Of a stretch of DNA of 64,000 nucleotides, positions 39,190 to 48,751 are shown piece after piece. The notes beneath the pieces were generated by a model. It was not told the origin of the DNA and did no database searches. It saw only the letters and a program-made list of their open reading frames with translations. Source of the stretch: Streptococcus taonis. GTDB taxonomy: Bacteria; Bacillota; Bacilli; Lactobacillales; Streptococcaceae. Numbering within the stretch: the first letter of the stretch is position 1; the number at the start of each line of letters is the position of its first letter. A program made the position numbers and the translations under genes. Location: contig NZ_JARZZP010000003.1 of NCBI RefSeq assembly GCF_029948085.1, positions 1 to 64,000 on the forward strand, read 5' to 3'.

Positions 39190-40620
39190 CTAATCCAAAG
39201 TATATTCAAAATTCATAACATCTCTTGCTGTAATCCTCATTGTTGTTCCACTAGCATTAATCCCTATATCATAAACATAATTTAAAAATTCATCACTTTT
39301 CAAAATCTTTTCTGCAATTTCTAATGACAAATCTCCTTTTTGATATATACATATCCCTGAATAAGGTACTTGATTTTTAGTAATGTGATGTATTTTAACT
39401 TTTTCTGTTATCAAAGTAGATAACAATAATTTTTCTTGATTAAGATGGCTTAATGCTTGTGATCTTCCAAACTCGAACCATTGTGCATTTTTATCTTTAT
39501 CACGCTTATTTAATCTTTCACTAAAGGATTTTAAATAGTTGTACACTCCTGGAAATTGTTGTATAAACTCTGATTCTTCAAAGCGCAATATACTATTATT
39601 TTCTCCATATGAGTATGGAAAAATCAAAAATTCTTTTCGGGCATACTGCAATGATCTTGGACTAACGGCTTCTCTTAATACCGATTTTTCAATTTTATAC
39701 CCATTAACCAATATATGTTCATTATATTCTTCATATTTTTTTATTATAAATACTTCATTTAATAACGTAGCAATCGAACACATTGCATTAAAATCATCAC
39801 CAAATTTTCTTTTTGCCTTTTTTTTAACTACTTCTTTTTTTCTAAAAATCCACTTATTTGTTAAACTATTTTTATGCAATGTTATTTCTCGGTTTTTTAC
39901 CTTATTTACATATTGAATATCGTTATTGTTCTGTGTGCCATTACAAATAATAATAGCAGAAGAAATTAATTTATTTTCAAAGAGTTTTTCTGTTGTATAA
40001 TCAATTATTACTGACAAATGAGGTAACATAAAGATACGTAATCTATCTGCAAATCTATTTTTAAAAATGTTGTTAGGTATCAGATAAGCTAATTTACCAT
40101 CATCAGCTAATAGCTTTATAGACATTTCAATAAAAGCATAATAATAATCTGGTTTCCCATCTGAACACACTATAAAATTCTTTTTAATGAAAGATCTTGT
40201 AGTTTTATTTAAATCTGAATATGTTATATACGGAGGGTTTCCTATAATAAAATCGAATTTTTCGATAATAGAACTTTTTAAAAAGTCATTCTGTGCAATA
40301 TTCCATTTAACACAATCAATATTATATTTTTTCGCAACCCTATTTAAATTATCTATACAATTCACTTTGTGCTTCTCATCTATTTCATTTCCGTATATAT
40401 CATTTTCCAATCCATAGATTATCCTATCTTTAGAAAAATTTTGTTTCAAGCAGTCAATAATATATCTATCAACAATTTCAACAAGAAAAGCTCCATCACC
40501 ACAAGAATTTTCTAGAACCTTTTTCCCATATAGCTTTTCTATATACCCAACTTGATTTAATATCTCAACGACAATATTGTGAGGAGTAAACACTTGACAT
40601 TCAATATTAATACTTTCCAT
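39190..40620 (-). CDS. Adenine-N6 DNA methyltransferase (first gene of candidate defence operon)
   Basis: Motif I is ENSCGDGAFL and motif IV is IGNPPYITY, identifying an N6-adenine methylase of the Eco57I/TaqI-like class. The C-terminal part resembles a TaqI-type specificity domain (ISASGTTMRITARDVMNF-like ending). I chose the ATG at 40620 (MESINIECQ) with GGAG upstream, giving 476 residues; the frame extends 15 codons further. It probably protects host DNA in a restriction-like system with the three downstream genes. It starts 53 bases from a decayed rlmD-tail pseudogene. Confidence 0.9.
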   Translation of the reverse strand: MESINIECQVFTPHNIVVEILNQVGYIEKLYGKKVLENSCGDGAFLVEIVDRYIIDCLKQNFSKDRIIYGLENDIYGNEIDEKHKVNCIDNLNRVAKKYNIDCVKWNIAQNDFLKSSIIEKFDFIIGNPPYITYSDLNKTTRSFIKKNFIVCSDGKPDYYYAFIEMSIKLLADDGKLAYLIPNNIFKNRFADRLRIFMLPHLSVIIDYTTEKLFENKLISSAIIICNGTQNNNDIQYVNKVKNREITLHKNSLTNKWIFRKKEVVKKKAKRKFGDDFNAMCSIATLLNEVFIIKKYEEYNEHILVNGYKIEKSVLREAVSPRSLQYARKEFLIFPYSYGENNSILRFEESEFIQQFPGVYNYLKSFSERLNKRDKDKNAQWFEFGRSQALSHLNQEKLLLSTLITEKVKIHHITKNQVPYSGICIYQKGDLSLEIAEKILKSDEFLNYVYDIGINASGTTMRITARDVMNFEYTLD

Positions 40621-40673
40621 ATATTCGCTCTCCTTTTTCATATAATTTTTAACTTGAATTAGCACCTTTTCTA

Positions 40674-40987
40674 TTAAATCATCTTAAAATACCTTAAAGC
40701 ATCGATGATAGTTTCCTCGTTTTCCGGTATGCATTGTGGAATAAACTATTTCTCTTTTTCCAATTTATTATAATGCTCCCTCAGTACAATACCAAATTTC
40801 TTTTTAATCTGTGCAATAAAATGTGTCGAAACCTTTAAATCAAACTTTTTCAATATATATATTCCTTGATTGTTTTACTTTCAGCACTTGTCAAATCGAG
40901 CTTATTAAGCTTAATTTCACCATCTATATGCTTATCGACGTCGAGTTTGGACAAAAGTGCCACACACTCAACGTGATGCGTTTGTGG
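40674..40987 (-). pseudogene. rlmD 3'-end remnant C with ICE-type C-terminal extension, decayed
   Basis: The minus strand reads [20 protein letters not shown], continuing ...IDGEIKLNKLDLTSAESKTI. After a frameshift at an AT repeat (40853-40862) it continues LKKFDLKVSTHFIAQIKKKF...REHYNKLEKEK, then an in-frame TAG (40746-40748), then IPQCIPENEETIIDALRYF and a TAA. From memory, this SKLDVDKHI...LTSAESKATY...IAQIKKK...REHYN tail is the one carried by integrative elements that insert in rumA/rlmD. No upstream methyltransferase part is present. Confidence 0.8.
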
Positions 40988-40989
40988 GA

Positions 40990-41017
40990 CTCAAAAGGTT
41001 TGGGTGAACCTTTTGAG
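40990..41017. terminator. Copy of the rlmD terminator hairpin
   Basis: ctcaaaaggtt and aaccttttgag form an 11-bp perfect stem, identical to the hairpin at 42289-42316 downstream of the true rlmD. It lies between remnants C and B. Confidence 0.75.
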
Positions 41018-41019
41018 GA

Positions 41020-41058
41020 TTAACTCCGTTTCACTAACAAACTCACACACTCAACATG
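41020..41058 (-). repeat. rlmD 3'-end remnant B
   Basis: The minus strand reads [12 protein letters not shown] and a stop, identical in protein sequence to the native RlmD C-terminus but with several synonymous differences (AGT/AGC, TTA/TTG, GTG/GTA, CGG/CGC). This points to a different rlmD allele brought in from elsewhere. Confidence 0.85.
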
Positions 41059-41385
41059 TGGTAATATTCTGCTTTTATACTAATAAACAAAAGGCAATGA
41101 AAATCATTTTAAAATGATACTGTGGAACGGAAAGATTATCATCACTTCCAAAAGAAACGATATCCATAACTCCACTTAGAATTACAATTGATAATTCTCT
41201 AACATTAATCATCTAATTATAAAATCGTTACTTTCAATAATGGATAAGCTGATCTAAAATTTAAAATCCTTTTCTTTACTAATTCTATTACTAGCCAATA
41301 TAGTATAAATTAAATGACCAATAAAAATGATGATAAAAATAACATAGCAGCCAGTCTTACAACTTACTACTTTTCATATGATAAT
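41059..41385. other. Gene-free AT-rich stretch
   Basis: These 327 bases lie between remnant B and the nucleotidyltransferase-like gene. They are AT-rich, contain no credible open frame, and no RNA or hairpin was recognised. Confidence 0.5.
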
Positions 41386-41877
41386 TTACAAATGTCTTTC
41401 CAGCCACTCGATCTTTTTAAAATCCTTATTGTTATTGTGATCATTTCGATAGAAGTCTTGAGAAGAAGCTTTGTAAATACTTAGATACTGCTCCAGACTT
41501 GGAAGACGAAAAGTGATGCCTTCAATGTGAATAAGCTCTATATCTGATTCCGAAACTCCTGCAAAATCAAGTAAGGAATCGATACTTCCAAATTCAACAC
41601 TCACTCTATCCTTTTGGAATTCATGCTCATGAATATCTATTAAGACGTAGCCTAAGTCTTTCATCACTTTCATTATCTTGTCCCAGTCATAAATTCTGAG
41701 ATGATCAGGTGCATCCCAACCTCTAGGGTCACCAGGCACATGAATGTCGATGTCAGACGGTCCCCAATTTTCTTTCGTTCTAAACTCCAATCCCAAAGAC
41801 CCCATCAGTGTCGGTGTAATTCCGACTCGATTTAAATGGAAACAAATGGTTTTAAATTCTTCAAATAAGAGACTCAT
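41386..41877 (-). CDS. Nucleotidyltransferase-like protein
   Basis: The 163-residue protein has MGSLGLEFR (about 21-29) followed by GPSDIDIHVPGDPRGWD (about 35-51), the GSxG...DxD pattern of polymerase-beta-like nucleotidyltransferases, and later VSVEFGSIDSLLDFAG. Proteins of this build include aminoglycoside nucleotidyltransferases and MNT-type antitoxins. The C-terminal helices fit the antitoxin/kanamycin-transferase-like type. It lies about 20 bases downstream of the truncated paralogue gene. Substrate unknown. Confidence 0.7.
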   Translation of the reverse strand: MSLLFEEFKTICFHLNRVGITPTLMGSLGLEFRTKENWGPSDIDIHVPGDPRGWDAPDHLRIYDWDKIMKVMKDLGYVLIDIHEHEFQKDRVSVEFGSIDSLLDFAGVSESDIELIHIEGITFRLPSLEQYLSIYKASSQDFYRNDHNNNKDFKKIEWLERHL

Positions 41878-41897
41878 GTTTACTCTAAACCTTTCAT

Positions 41898-42059
41898 CTA
41901 AATGTTCGTTATTTCTACTTTATTACCTTGAACAAAATCATTTTCATTTTCTAGAGCATATCCAGTTATTTTAGATACAAATTCCTTTCCTTCTTTTAAG
42001 GACCCAAATGCGACTAGATCTTTATAAGAAGGATTTTGATACAATTCCAACATATACAT
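41898..42059 (-). CDS. Short (truncated) paralogue of the 188-residue protein at 32137
   Basis: The ATG at 42059 has GAAGGA upstream. The product is 53 residues, MYMLELYQNPSYKDLVAFGS and onward to VQGNKVEITNI, aligning with the N-terminal 55 residues of the gene at 32137. The remaining 130 residues are missing, so this is probably a remnant or a domain-only version. It precedes the nucleotidyltransferase-like gene by about 20 bases. Confidence 0.6.
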   Translation of the reverse strand: MYMLELYQNPSYKDLVAFGSLKEGKEFVSKITGYALENENDFVQGNKVEITNI

Positions 42060-42085
42060 CTCTAGTCCTTCTGATTTTTGAACGA

Positions 42086-42127
42086 TTATCCACATTTCAC
42101 AAACAAGCTTACACATTCAGCAGTTCG
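42086..42127 (-). repeat. rlmD 3'-end remnant H
   Basis: The minus strand reads RTAECVSLFVKCG and a stop, aligning with the RlmD C-terminus. It lies immediately left of hairpin repeat copy 3. Confidence 0.7.
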
Positions 42128-42136
42128 CTATTACTG

Positions 42137-42200
42137 TATCGTTTCGTCGTAATCTCCTCAATCTACGACAGCTATACCCCAGGGCACCTTCTCGACCTTC
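42137..42200. repeat. Hairpin repeat, copy 3, with ccccaggg extension
   Basis: It reads gtttcgtcgtaatctcctca then atctacgacagctatacccc, with arms gtcgta/tacgac, and continues with agggcaccttctcgacct. It closely matches copies 1 and 2 at 34735 and 35424. Confidence 0.78.
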
Positions 42201-42235
42201 GGTCTCACCTTGTCGCATGGGCCGAACATCTACTT

Positions 42236-42286
42236 CTACTTCGCTACTCTGTAGCTCGTACAAGCTTCGACATAATGCGTCTGTGG
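42236..42286 (-). repeat. rlmD 3'-end remnant D
   Basis: The minus strand reads PQTHYVEACTSYRVAK and a stop. The first seven residues match the native PQTHHVE and the rest is a different tail, as expected when an insertion replaces the end of rlmD. It lies just beyond the native rlmD terminator. Confidence 0.75.
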
Positions 42287-42288
42287 GA

Positions 42289-42316
42289 CTCAAAAGGTTT
42301 GGGTGAACCTTTTGAG
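42289..42316 (-). terminator. Terminator hairpin of rlmD
   Basis: A perfect 11-bp stem ctcaaaaggtt / aaccttttgag lies directly after the rlmD stop. The minus-strand U run is weak, so it may be only partly efficient. A copy lies at 40990-41017. Confidence 0.7.
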
Positions 42317-42318
42317 GA

Positions 42319-43689
<1,371 letters not shown>

Positions 43690-43734
43690 CTATCAGCCGA
43701 CAAAAAAAGACAGCAACTGTTCTGTTACCATCTA

Positions 43735-43743
43735 TTATACCAT
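43735..43743 (-). promoter_or_regulatory. Extended -10 promoter of rlmD
   Basis: Minus-strand TGGTATAAT (TGn-TATAAT) lies between the DUF1002 gene and rlmD, 58 bases before the start. A short hairpin with a T7 run (ACAG...CTGT-CTTTTTTT, about 43700-43727) follows it and could attenuate. Confidence 0.6.
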
Positions 43744-43751
43744 GAATTCCC

Positions 43752-44726
43752 CTAAGCACCAAAACTCTTGAAAAAGTTTACAATTGCTTGCCAAATAGCA
43801 CTGAGGATATTGCCACCGTCTTGAATAGCTTTATTAGCATCAAAGTTAAGGTCGATATTGCTAAAACTATCTCCTGCTTGTGCAACAATACTTTGTTTCA
43901 GATCTTTTAGCGTCTTAGTAAAGTCTTCGTTATTAAGAATATCGCTCTTTGAAAGATTGAAGGCAAAATTGATGATGATATTGATCTGATTTCCTGTTAT
44001 AACCTGATCTAGCTTATAATTTTTCAATGTATCTTCTACAATCTTACGAACATCATCTTCAGTAAGCTCACCCTTGGACTCTTTAGCCTTAGCGATAGCA
44101 GACTTGATATCGGCAAGGGCTACATTGAGTTTATTGGCATCATAGCCTGATTTGTCCTTGTTTTCATCGTTGATGTCTGACAAGGCTTTTAGCTCTTCCT
44201 GAGCTAGGTCTTTATTTTCTTGAGGAAGTTGAACACCATTAGCTTCTAATGAATAGTAAATACCTGCTAGGGCACTTTCACCTGTTACAGGGATTGGTGC
44301 CGCAACGGTGATACGCGCGTGCTCCACACCCAAGGTAACGGCCGCATTACGGTACATGTCTTGGGTCACTTTAGTGATATTTTCAGGGGTTTCAATCTTC
44401 ACTTCAAGTGGAGATTTTTCACCCAATTTTTGAATTTTGGCAGACGAATAGAGCTGGAGACTAGAGTCATTGGCGACGTTCATAATCTTTGAGTAGACAT
44501 CTGGCGTCATAGTCTTCAGTTCTTTGGTATCTGTAGATGCGTTATAGCCGAGTTTTTTTAATGTTTGATTTTTTTGATCTTCTGTTAGTGAAGAACCCAA
44601 GACGTACTCAGGTTGAACATAAGTTTCATCAATTACTTTTTGAACATCAGTGGCTGCTTGAGCGCTTTGCAAAGTTGCAACAGCTAAAAGAACTGCAGCA
44701 CTAGTCAGAAAGAATTTCTTTCGCAT
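43752..44726 (-). CDS. Secreted DUF1002 protein
   Basis: The 324-residue protein has a signal peptide with AxA-type cleavage (LLAVATLQSAQAAT, about 12-25) and the DUF1002 domain of Firmicutes (VTLGVEHARITVAAPIPVTGESALAGIY). Function is unknown; it is probably released or retained at the cell surface. In pneumococcus a homologue lies at the same place between pmp23 and rlmD. Confidence 0.9.
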   Translation of the reverse strand: MRKKFFLTSAAVLLAVATLQSAQAATDVQKVIDETYVQPEYVLGSSLTEDQKNQTLKKLGYNASTDTKELKTMTPDVYSKIMNVANDSSLQLYSSAKIQKLGEKSPLEVKIETPENITKVTQDMYRNAAVTLGVEHARITVAAPIPVTGESALAGIYYSLEANGVQLPQENKDLAQEELKALSDINDENKDKSGYDANKLNVALADIKSAIAKAKESKGELTEDDVRKIVEDTLKNYKLDQVITGNQINIIINFAFNLSKSDILNNEDFTKTLKDLKQSIVAQAGDSFSNIDLNFDANKAIQDGGNILSAIWQAIVNFFKSFGA

Positions 44727-44784
44727 GAGACGTTCCTCCTTTTCCTATCTAGCATAGTAAATTAGTCTTAAAGAAAGCTTATAA

Positions 44785-44813
44785 AAGCACCTAGAATTTT
44801 CTAAGTGCTTAAA
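44785..44813 (-). terminator. Terminator of the glyA-ndpA-pmp23 transcript
   Basis: A 12-bp imperfect stem aagcacctagaa / ttctaagtgctt (44785-44810) is followed on the minus strand by TTATAAG. The hairpin overlaps the pmp23 stop codon. Confidence 0.75.
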
Positions 44814-45411
44814 ATAGATTAAAAAATTTAATAATGTAGAGATTTAGTTGAACCTGTCTAGAATAATAATAGTTCCCTCCATCTACATAAAGTTCTCCAC
44901 CTTGAAAGATGGAAATTGGATTGACATATCGATAGGTTTTTCCAGTTGTATTTCCTAAAATCGGAGCAACGGTATCTCTTGAGTATTGCTTGGCTAGTGC
45001 AAGGGTATTTTCTTTCCCATTTTGGGCGATAAAATCGATATAAGCAGGCCCAAAGTTATAGGCCTGTACAGCAGTCCAAACATCTACACCCTTTTCTTGA
45101 GCTAAATAAAGATTCTCTGTCAAGGTTTGAATTCCCTGACGAATACTACTCCTATTGTCAGAGATTGTATTTGTAGTTCCGCTAGCAGACTCACTAGACT
45201 GCATGACATCGCCTTCTTTTCCTTTGGTTTCGGTATAAATCATGGCCAGGACTAGTTCTTCATTTGCTGGCGTATCTTGCTCACTTAAAACCTCTCGTAC
45301 CAAGGATTGATAGGTCATGACCTGCTTCACATCCCGATACATATGAAAAAGTTTATAACCAGTAAATAAGATAAGAACAAGCACTAAGACCCTTCTTATA
45401 AATTTAAACAT
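44809..45411 (-). CDS. pmp23: Membrane-anchored lysozyme-like protein Pmp23
   Basis: The 200-residue protein has one N-terminal membrane helix ([15 protein letters not shown]) and a lysozyme-like domain with [19 protein letters not shown] (catalytic Glu in YTETKG near 61) and [13 protein letters not shown]. It matches pneumococcal Pmp23, a putative muramidase linked to cell division and envelope organisation. Its start overlaps the ndpA stop by one base. Confidence 0.88.
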   Translation of the reverse strand: MFKFIRRVLVLVLILFTGYKLFHMYRDVKQVMTYQSLVREVLSEQDTPANEELVLAMIYTETKGKEGDVMQSSESASGTTNTISDNRSSIRQGIQTLTENLYLAQEKGVDVWTAVQAYNFGPAYIDFIAQNGKENTLALAKQYSRDTVAPILGNTTGKTYRYVNPISIFQGGELYVDGGNYYYSRQVQLNLYIIKFFNLF

Positions 45412-46385
45412 TATTTGCTTTGTATATCCTCGATGTTTTTGATTAAGATAGAGTAGGTTCCATTGTCATTTTGGATAAATTCGACCGACTCAGCATCTTG
45501 GTAAATATTATTGGGTACGATTAACTCAATCCCATTTGACAGAGAAAGTTTTTGGTTTTCAAATTTCTTTAATTGACGACTGGCATCGATTTCATCAAAT
45601 TGAACTGGCTCTGGCACTGCTTCTTTGACTTGGTCTATAAAACTCAATCGAGCTGTCAAATTGTTGTCAAAAAGGTCATTGGCCAATTTTTCTGGAGACA
45701 ACTCATTGCTTTCTTCAAGGTTATTGAAAATAGCAGACTTGACCTTAGATTGAAATTGAAAATCGTCTGTGTTGAAGGTTTCTGCAATTCTTTGAGCTGT
45801 TTTTTCCAGTTCCTTGATTGACTTCTTAGGTGATATCTTTGGCTGAGCCTGAATCAAATTCTCAGAAAAATAGTTCAAAAAAGTTCCATTATATTTGATT
45901 CGTTTCTCAATCAGGTGATATTTTCGGCTTTGAAGATTGACCACCAAGGCCTCGTCAGCACCTGTTCCAAATCCTGGTAGATTGTTTTGAGTTAGCTTGA
46001 TTGGATTGTCAACTTCTCCACCCAGATGGGTTAAGGTCTCACGCAGGGCAATTCGCAAGAAAGCAAAATGTTCCACTCCTTCTTTAGAAAACTGCACAAA
46101 AATCAAGTCATTGGTCTTAAGATTTTCAGAAATGCTGAATTCCTCTTTCCAGAGGTTAGCCAGCGTCACCGATGTCTCCAACAAATCGTTTGTGATGTGA
46201 TTGAAGAAGGGATTTTCTTCTTCGAAAATCCCAGTCTTGGCTTCATCTGAATACACACGTTCAATTTTCTTGCGCAGGTATTCTTCGATTTTTGGAGTGA
46301 TATTGAGAAATTTATCCGCTAGAAACAACTCTGTGTCATCCGGGCTGAACTGATGGATAATAGCTTTCTTAATATAAATGTCCAT
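45411..46385 (-). CDS. Nucleoid-associated protein (NdpA/YejK family)
   Basis: The ATG at 46385 ([13 protein letters not shown]) has GAGGA upstream and follows the glyA stop by 7 bases, giving 324 residues. The 37-kDa nucleoid protein family fits: [17 protein letters not shown], then ...[20 protein letters not shown]. Its role is thought to be DNA binding. It lies between glyA and pmp23 as in pneumococcus. Confidence 0.85.
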   Translation of the reverse strand: MDIYIKKAIIHQFSPDDTELFLADKFLNITPKIEEYLRKKIERVYSDEAKTGIFEEENPFFNHITNDLLETSVTLANLWKEEFSISENLKTNDLIFVQFSKEGVEHFAFLRIALRETLTHLGGEVDNPIKLTQNNLPGFGTGADEALVVNLQSRKYHLIEKRIKYNGTFLNYFSENLIQAQPKISPKKSIKELEKTAQRIAETFNTDDFQFQSKVKSAIFNNLEESNELSPEKLANDLFDNNLTARLSFIDQVKEAVPEPVQFDEIDASRQLKKFENQKLSLSNGIELIVPNNIYQDAESVEFIQNDNGTYSILIKNIEDIQSK

Positions 46386-46392
46386 AAAAATT

Positions 46393-47649
46393 TTAGTCCT
46401 CATATAATGGGAAGGCATCTGTCAAGGCTTTGACATCGCTTCTTACTTCATCTAAAATAGCTTCATTTTCTGCATTCTTAAGAGTTTTAATGATAAGTTC
46501 AGCCACTTTACGACTTTCAGCTTCACCAAAACCACGTGCAGTTGTTGCTGCTGCACCGATACGAATCCCACTTGTCTTAAATGGTGACAAAGTTTCGTAT
46601 GGAATTGAGTTTTTATTTAGGGTAATATTGACCTCATCTAGCAAGTTTTGAGCAACTTTTCCGTTTTCTACAACCTTAGTTACATCAACTAGAAAGAGGT
46701 GATTTTCAGTACCACCAGAGATAATACGGAAATCAGGGTCTTGCAAGAAGACTTCTGCCATAGCCTTGCTGTTCTTAATAACATTTGCTGCATATTCCTT
46801 GAATGCTGGGTCCAATACCTCTTTAAAGGCAACAGCCTTAGCAGCAACAACGTGCTCTAATGGCCCACCTTGGATACCTGGGAAAATAGCAGAATTGATC
46901 TTCTTAGCAAGCTCTTCGTCGTTAGTCAAAATCAAACCACCACGTGGCCCACGAAGTGTTTTGTGGGTCGTTGTTGTTGTAATATGTGCATAAGGGACTG
47001 GACTTGGATGAAGACCTGCAGCAACCAAACCAGCAATGTGCGCCATATCGACCATGAGTTTAGCACCAACAGCATCAGCAATTTCACGGAATTTTGAAAA
47101 ATCAATAATTTGAGAATAAGCTGAAGCCCCTGCTACGATTAGTTTGGGTTTTACTTCTTGAGCTTGTTTCAAGATGGCGTCAAAGTCTAAAAGTTCGGTT
47201 TCAGGATCAACACTATATGAAACGAAGTTGTAGGTTTGACCTGAGAAGCTGACAGGAGCTCCGTGAGTCAAGTGCCCACCTGCTGCCAAATCCATTCCCA
47301 TGACCGTATCACCTGGCTCAATCAAAGCCATGTAAGCTGCACAGTTGGCTTGACTTCCTGAGTGAGGTTGGACATTGGCAAACTTGGCACCAAAGATTTC
47401 TTTTGCACGTTCAATAGCTAGACTTTCAACGATATCTACTACATCAGTACCACCGTAATAACGACGTCCTGGGTAACCTTCGGCGTATTTATTGGTCAAG
47501 ATAGACCCTTGAGCTGCCATAACAGCCTTAGAAACAACATTTTCAGAGGCAATTAACTCGATGTTGTTTTGTTGCCGTTCTTCTTCTTTAGCAATAGCAT
47601 TCCAAAGATCTGCGTCATAAGCTTTAAAATCATCTTTGTCAAAAATCAT
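46393..47649 (-). CDS. glyA: Serine hydroxymethyltransferase
   Basis: GlyA interconverts serine and glycine with tetrahydrofolate. The 418-residue PLP enzyme has [15 protein letters not shown] (about 53-67), [14 protein letters not shown] and the PLP-lysine segment [14 protein letters not shown] (about 224-237). AAAGGAG precedes the ATG. Confidence 0.98.
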   Translation of the reverse strand: MIFDKDDFKAYDADLWNAIAKEEERQQNNIELIASENVVSKAVMAAQGSILTNKYAEGYPGRRYYGGTDVVDIVESLAIERAKEIFGAKFANVQPHSGSQANCAAYMALIEPGDTVMGMDLAAGGHLTHGAPVSFSGQTYNFVSYSVDPETELLDFDAILKQAQEVKPKLIVAGASAYSQIIDFSKFREIADAVGAKLMVDMAHIAGLVAAGLHPSPVPYAHITTTTTHKTLRGPRGGLILTNDEELAKKINSAIFPGIQGGPLEHVVAAKAVAFKEVLDPAFKEYAANVIKNSKAMAEVFLQDPDFRIISGGTENHLFLVDVTKVVENGKVAQNLLDEVNITLNKNSIPYETLSPFKTSGIRIGAAATTARGFGEAESRKVAELIIKTLKNAENEAILDEVRSDVKALTDAFPLYED

Positions 47650-47715
47650 ATGTCTTCTCCTTTATAGTGTGACAGGTCTTTAGTTTGTTTTTACAACAAG
47701 AATATAAAATCCAAA

Positions 47716-48147
47716 CTAAAAAATGCGAATAAACCGTTTCTGCGTCTTATCACAGGTATAACCAACTTTTTCGTAAAATGCATGGGCACCCAGACGATGG
47801 TCTGCAGAATTTAAGCGAATAAAGTTATAGCCTCGTTTTTTTGCTTCTTGTTCCAATCCTTGGAGCAAAGTTTTTCCGATACCCTGACCCTGTGTTTGAG
47901 GCAAAACAGCTAAAGCTAGGATATTAAAACCTGGTTTTGAATAAAGGGATTCATAAACCTCGGCATGAACATAACCAACTAAGTCATGGCTGGTCGAATC
48001 CTCGAAACCCAGTAGGTAATGATGAGAGTCTTGAGATAACTTATCTAGTTGACTAGACGTTTCCTCTAAACTAAAGGAATAGTCTAAAGCTTCTTTGTTA
48101 ATCTCACAAATAGCTGCAACATCTCTTGTTTTCAAATCACGTAGCAT
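47716..48147 (-). CDS. GNAT family N-acetyltransferase
   Basis: The 143-residue protein starts at the ATG at 48147, with GAGGAGG upstream. It has the acetyl-CoA-binding loop QTQGQGIGKTLL (about 98-109) and HAFYEKVGYT. Its start is one base from the sua5 stop, so the two are coupled. In this genomic position it may be the RimI-like partner of the tRNA t6A/Sua5 region, but the target is not shown. Confidence 0.85.
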   Translation of the reverse strand: MLRDLKTRDVAAICEINKEALDYSFSLEETSSQLDKLSQDSHHYLLGFEDSTSHDLVGYVHAEVYESLYSKPGFNILALAVLPQTQGQGIGKTLLQGLEQEAKKRGYNFIRLNSADHRLGAHAFYEKVGYTCDKTQKRFIRIF

Positions 48148-48148
48148 A

Positions 48149-48751
48149 TCATACCTCCTCAAAAGGAATTGTTGGTATCTTGGCAAGGATATCTTCTCGA
48201 GTAATCGCTCCTTGACGTAGAATCTTTACCTTGTCACCAGATAAGTCTAAAATAGTCGAATCCTGACCTGTTAAAAAAGCATCGTCTTCTAGTCCCAAGA
48301 CCTCTTGGTCAAAATCTTGAAGAATCTTGTGAAAATCTACTCCACTTGATTGCCCTGAGATATTGGCAGAAGGTCCTATTAAGGGGCCAAACTCACGAAT
48401 CAAGTCCAGAGTTACTGGATGACTCGGCATGCGAAATCCAACAGTCGTCAAATCTGAATTAACCCAGTAGGGAACCTTGGTATTAGCTTCTAAGATAATG
48501 GTCAAAGGGCCTGGCAAAAAACTTTCAACCAGTTTATTGAGATAAGGTGGCTGATTCTTAGAAAAGTTCAAGATATCGTCTAAACTTGCGACATTGAGAT
48601 TGAGCGCCTTATCTCTAGGGCGACATTTAAGCTGATAAACATGGTCAACTGCCTTTTTATCCAAAGCTTTTGCAAAGAGACCATAAACTGTTTCTGTCGG
48701 CAAAACTACAGCTCCACCATTTTCAAGCTCTTTCTTAATTTTCTCAATCAT
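48149..48751 (-). CDS. sua5: Threonylcarbamoyl-AMP synthase
   Basis: This YrdC-domain enzyme makes threonylcarbamoyl-AMP for the t6A modification of tRNA. KxR-type motif: PTETVYGLFAKA (about 17-28), then KCRPRDKALNL and FLPGPLTIIL, then SANISGQSSG. The ATG at 48751 overlaps the prmC stop by 8 bases, giving 200 residues, the length of the TsaC form. Confidence 0.93.
   Translation of the reverse strand: MIEKIKKELENGGAVVLPTETVYGLFAKALDKKAVDHVYQLKCRPRDKALNLNVASLDDILNFSKNQPPYLNKLVESFLPGPLTIILEANTKVPYWVNSDLTTVGFRMPSHPVTLDLIREFGPLIGPSANISGQSSGVDFHKILQDFDQEVLGLEDDAFLTGQDSTILDLSGDKVKILRQGAITREDILAKIPTIPFEEV

Noticed and set aside
40620-40760. Promoter for the methyltransferase operon
   Set aside because: A TATAAT-like sequence lies inside the pseudogene on the minus strand, but no -35 fits; the true promoter could not be placed.
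29221-42318. Intact integrative conjugative element or prophage
   Set aside because: No integrase, relaxase, conjugation, replication or phage structural gene is present; only tails and cargo remain.
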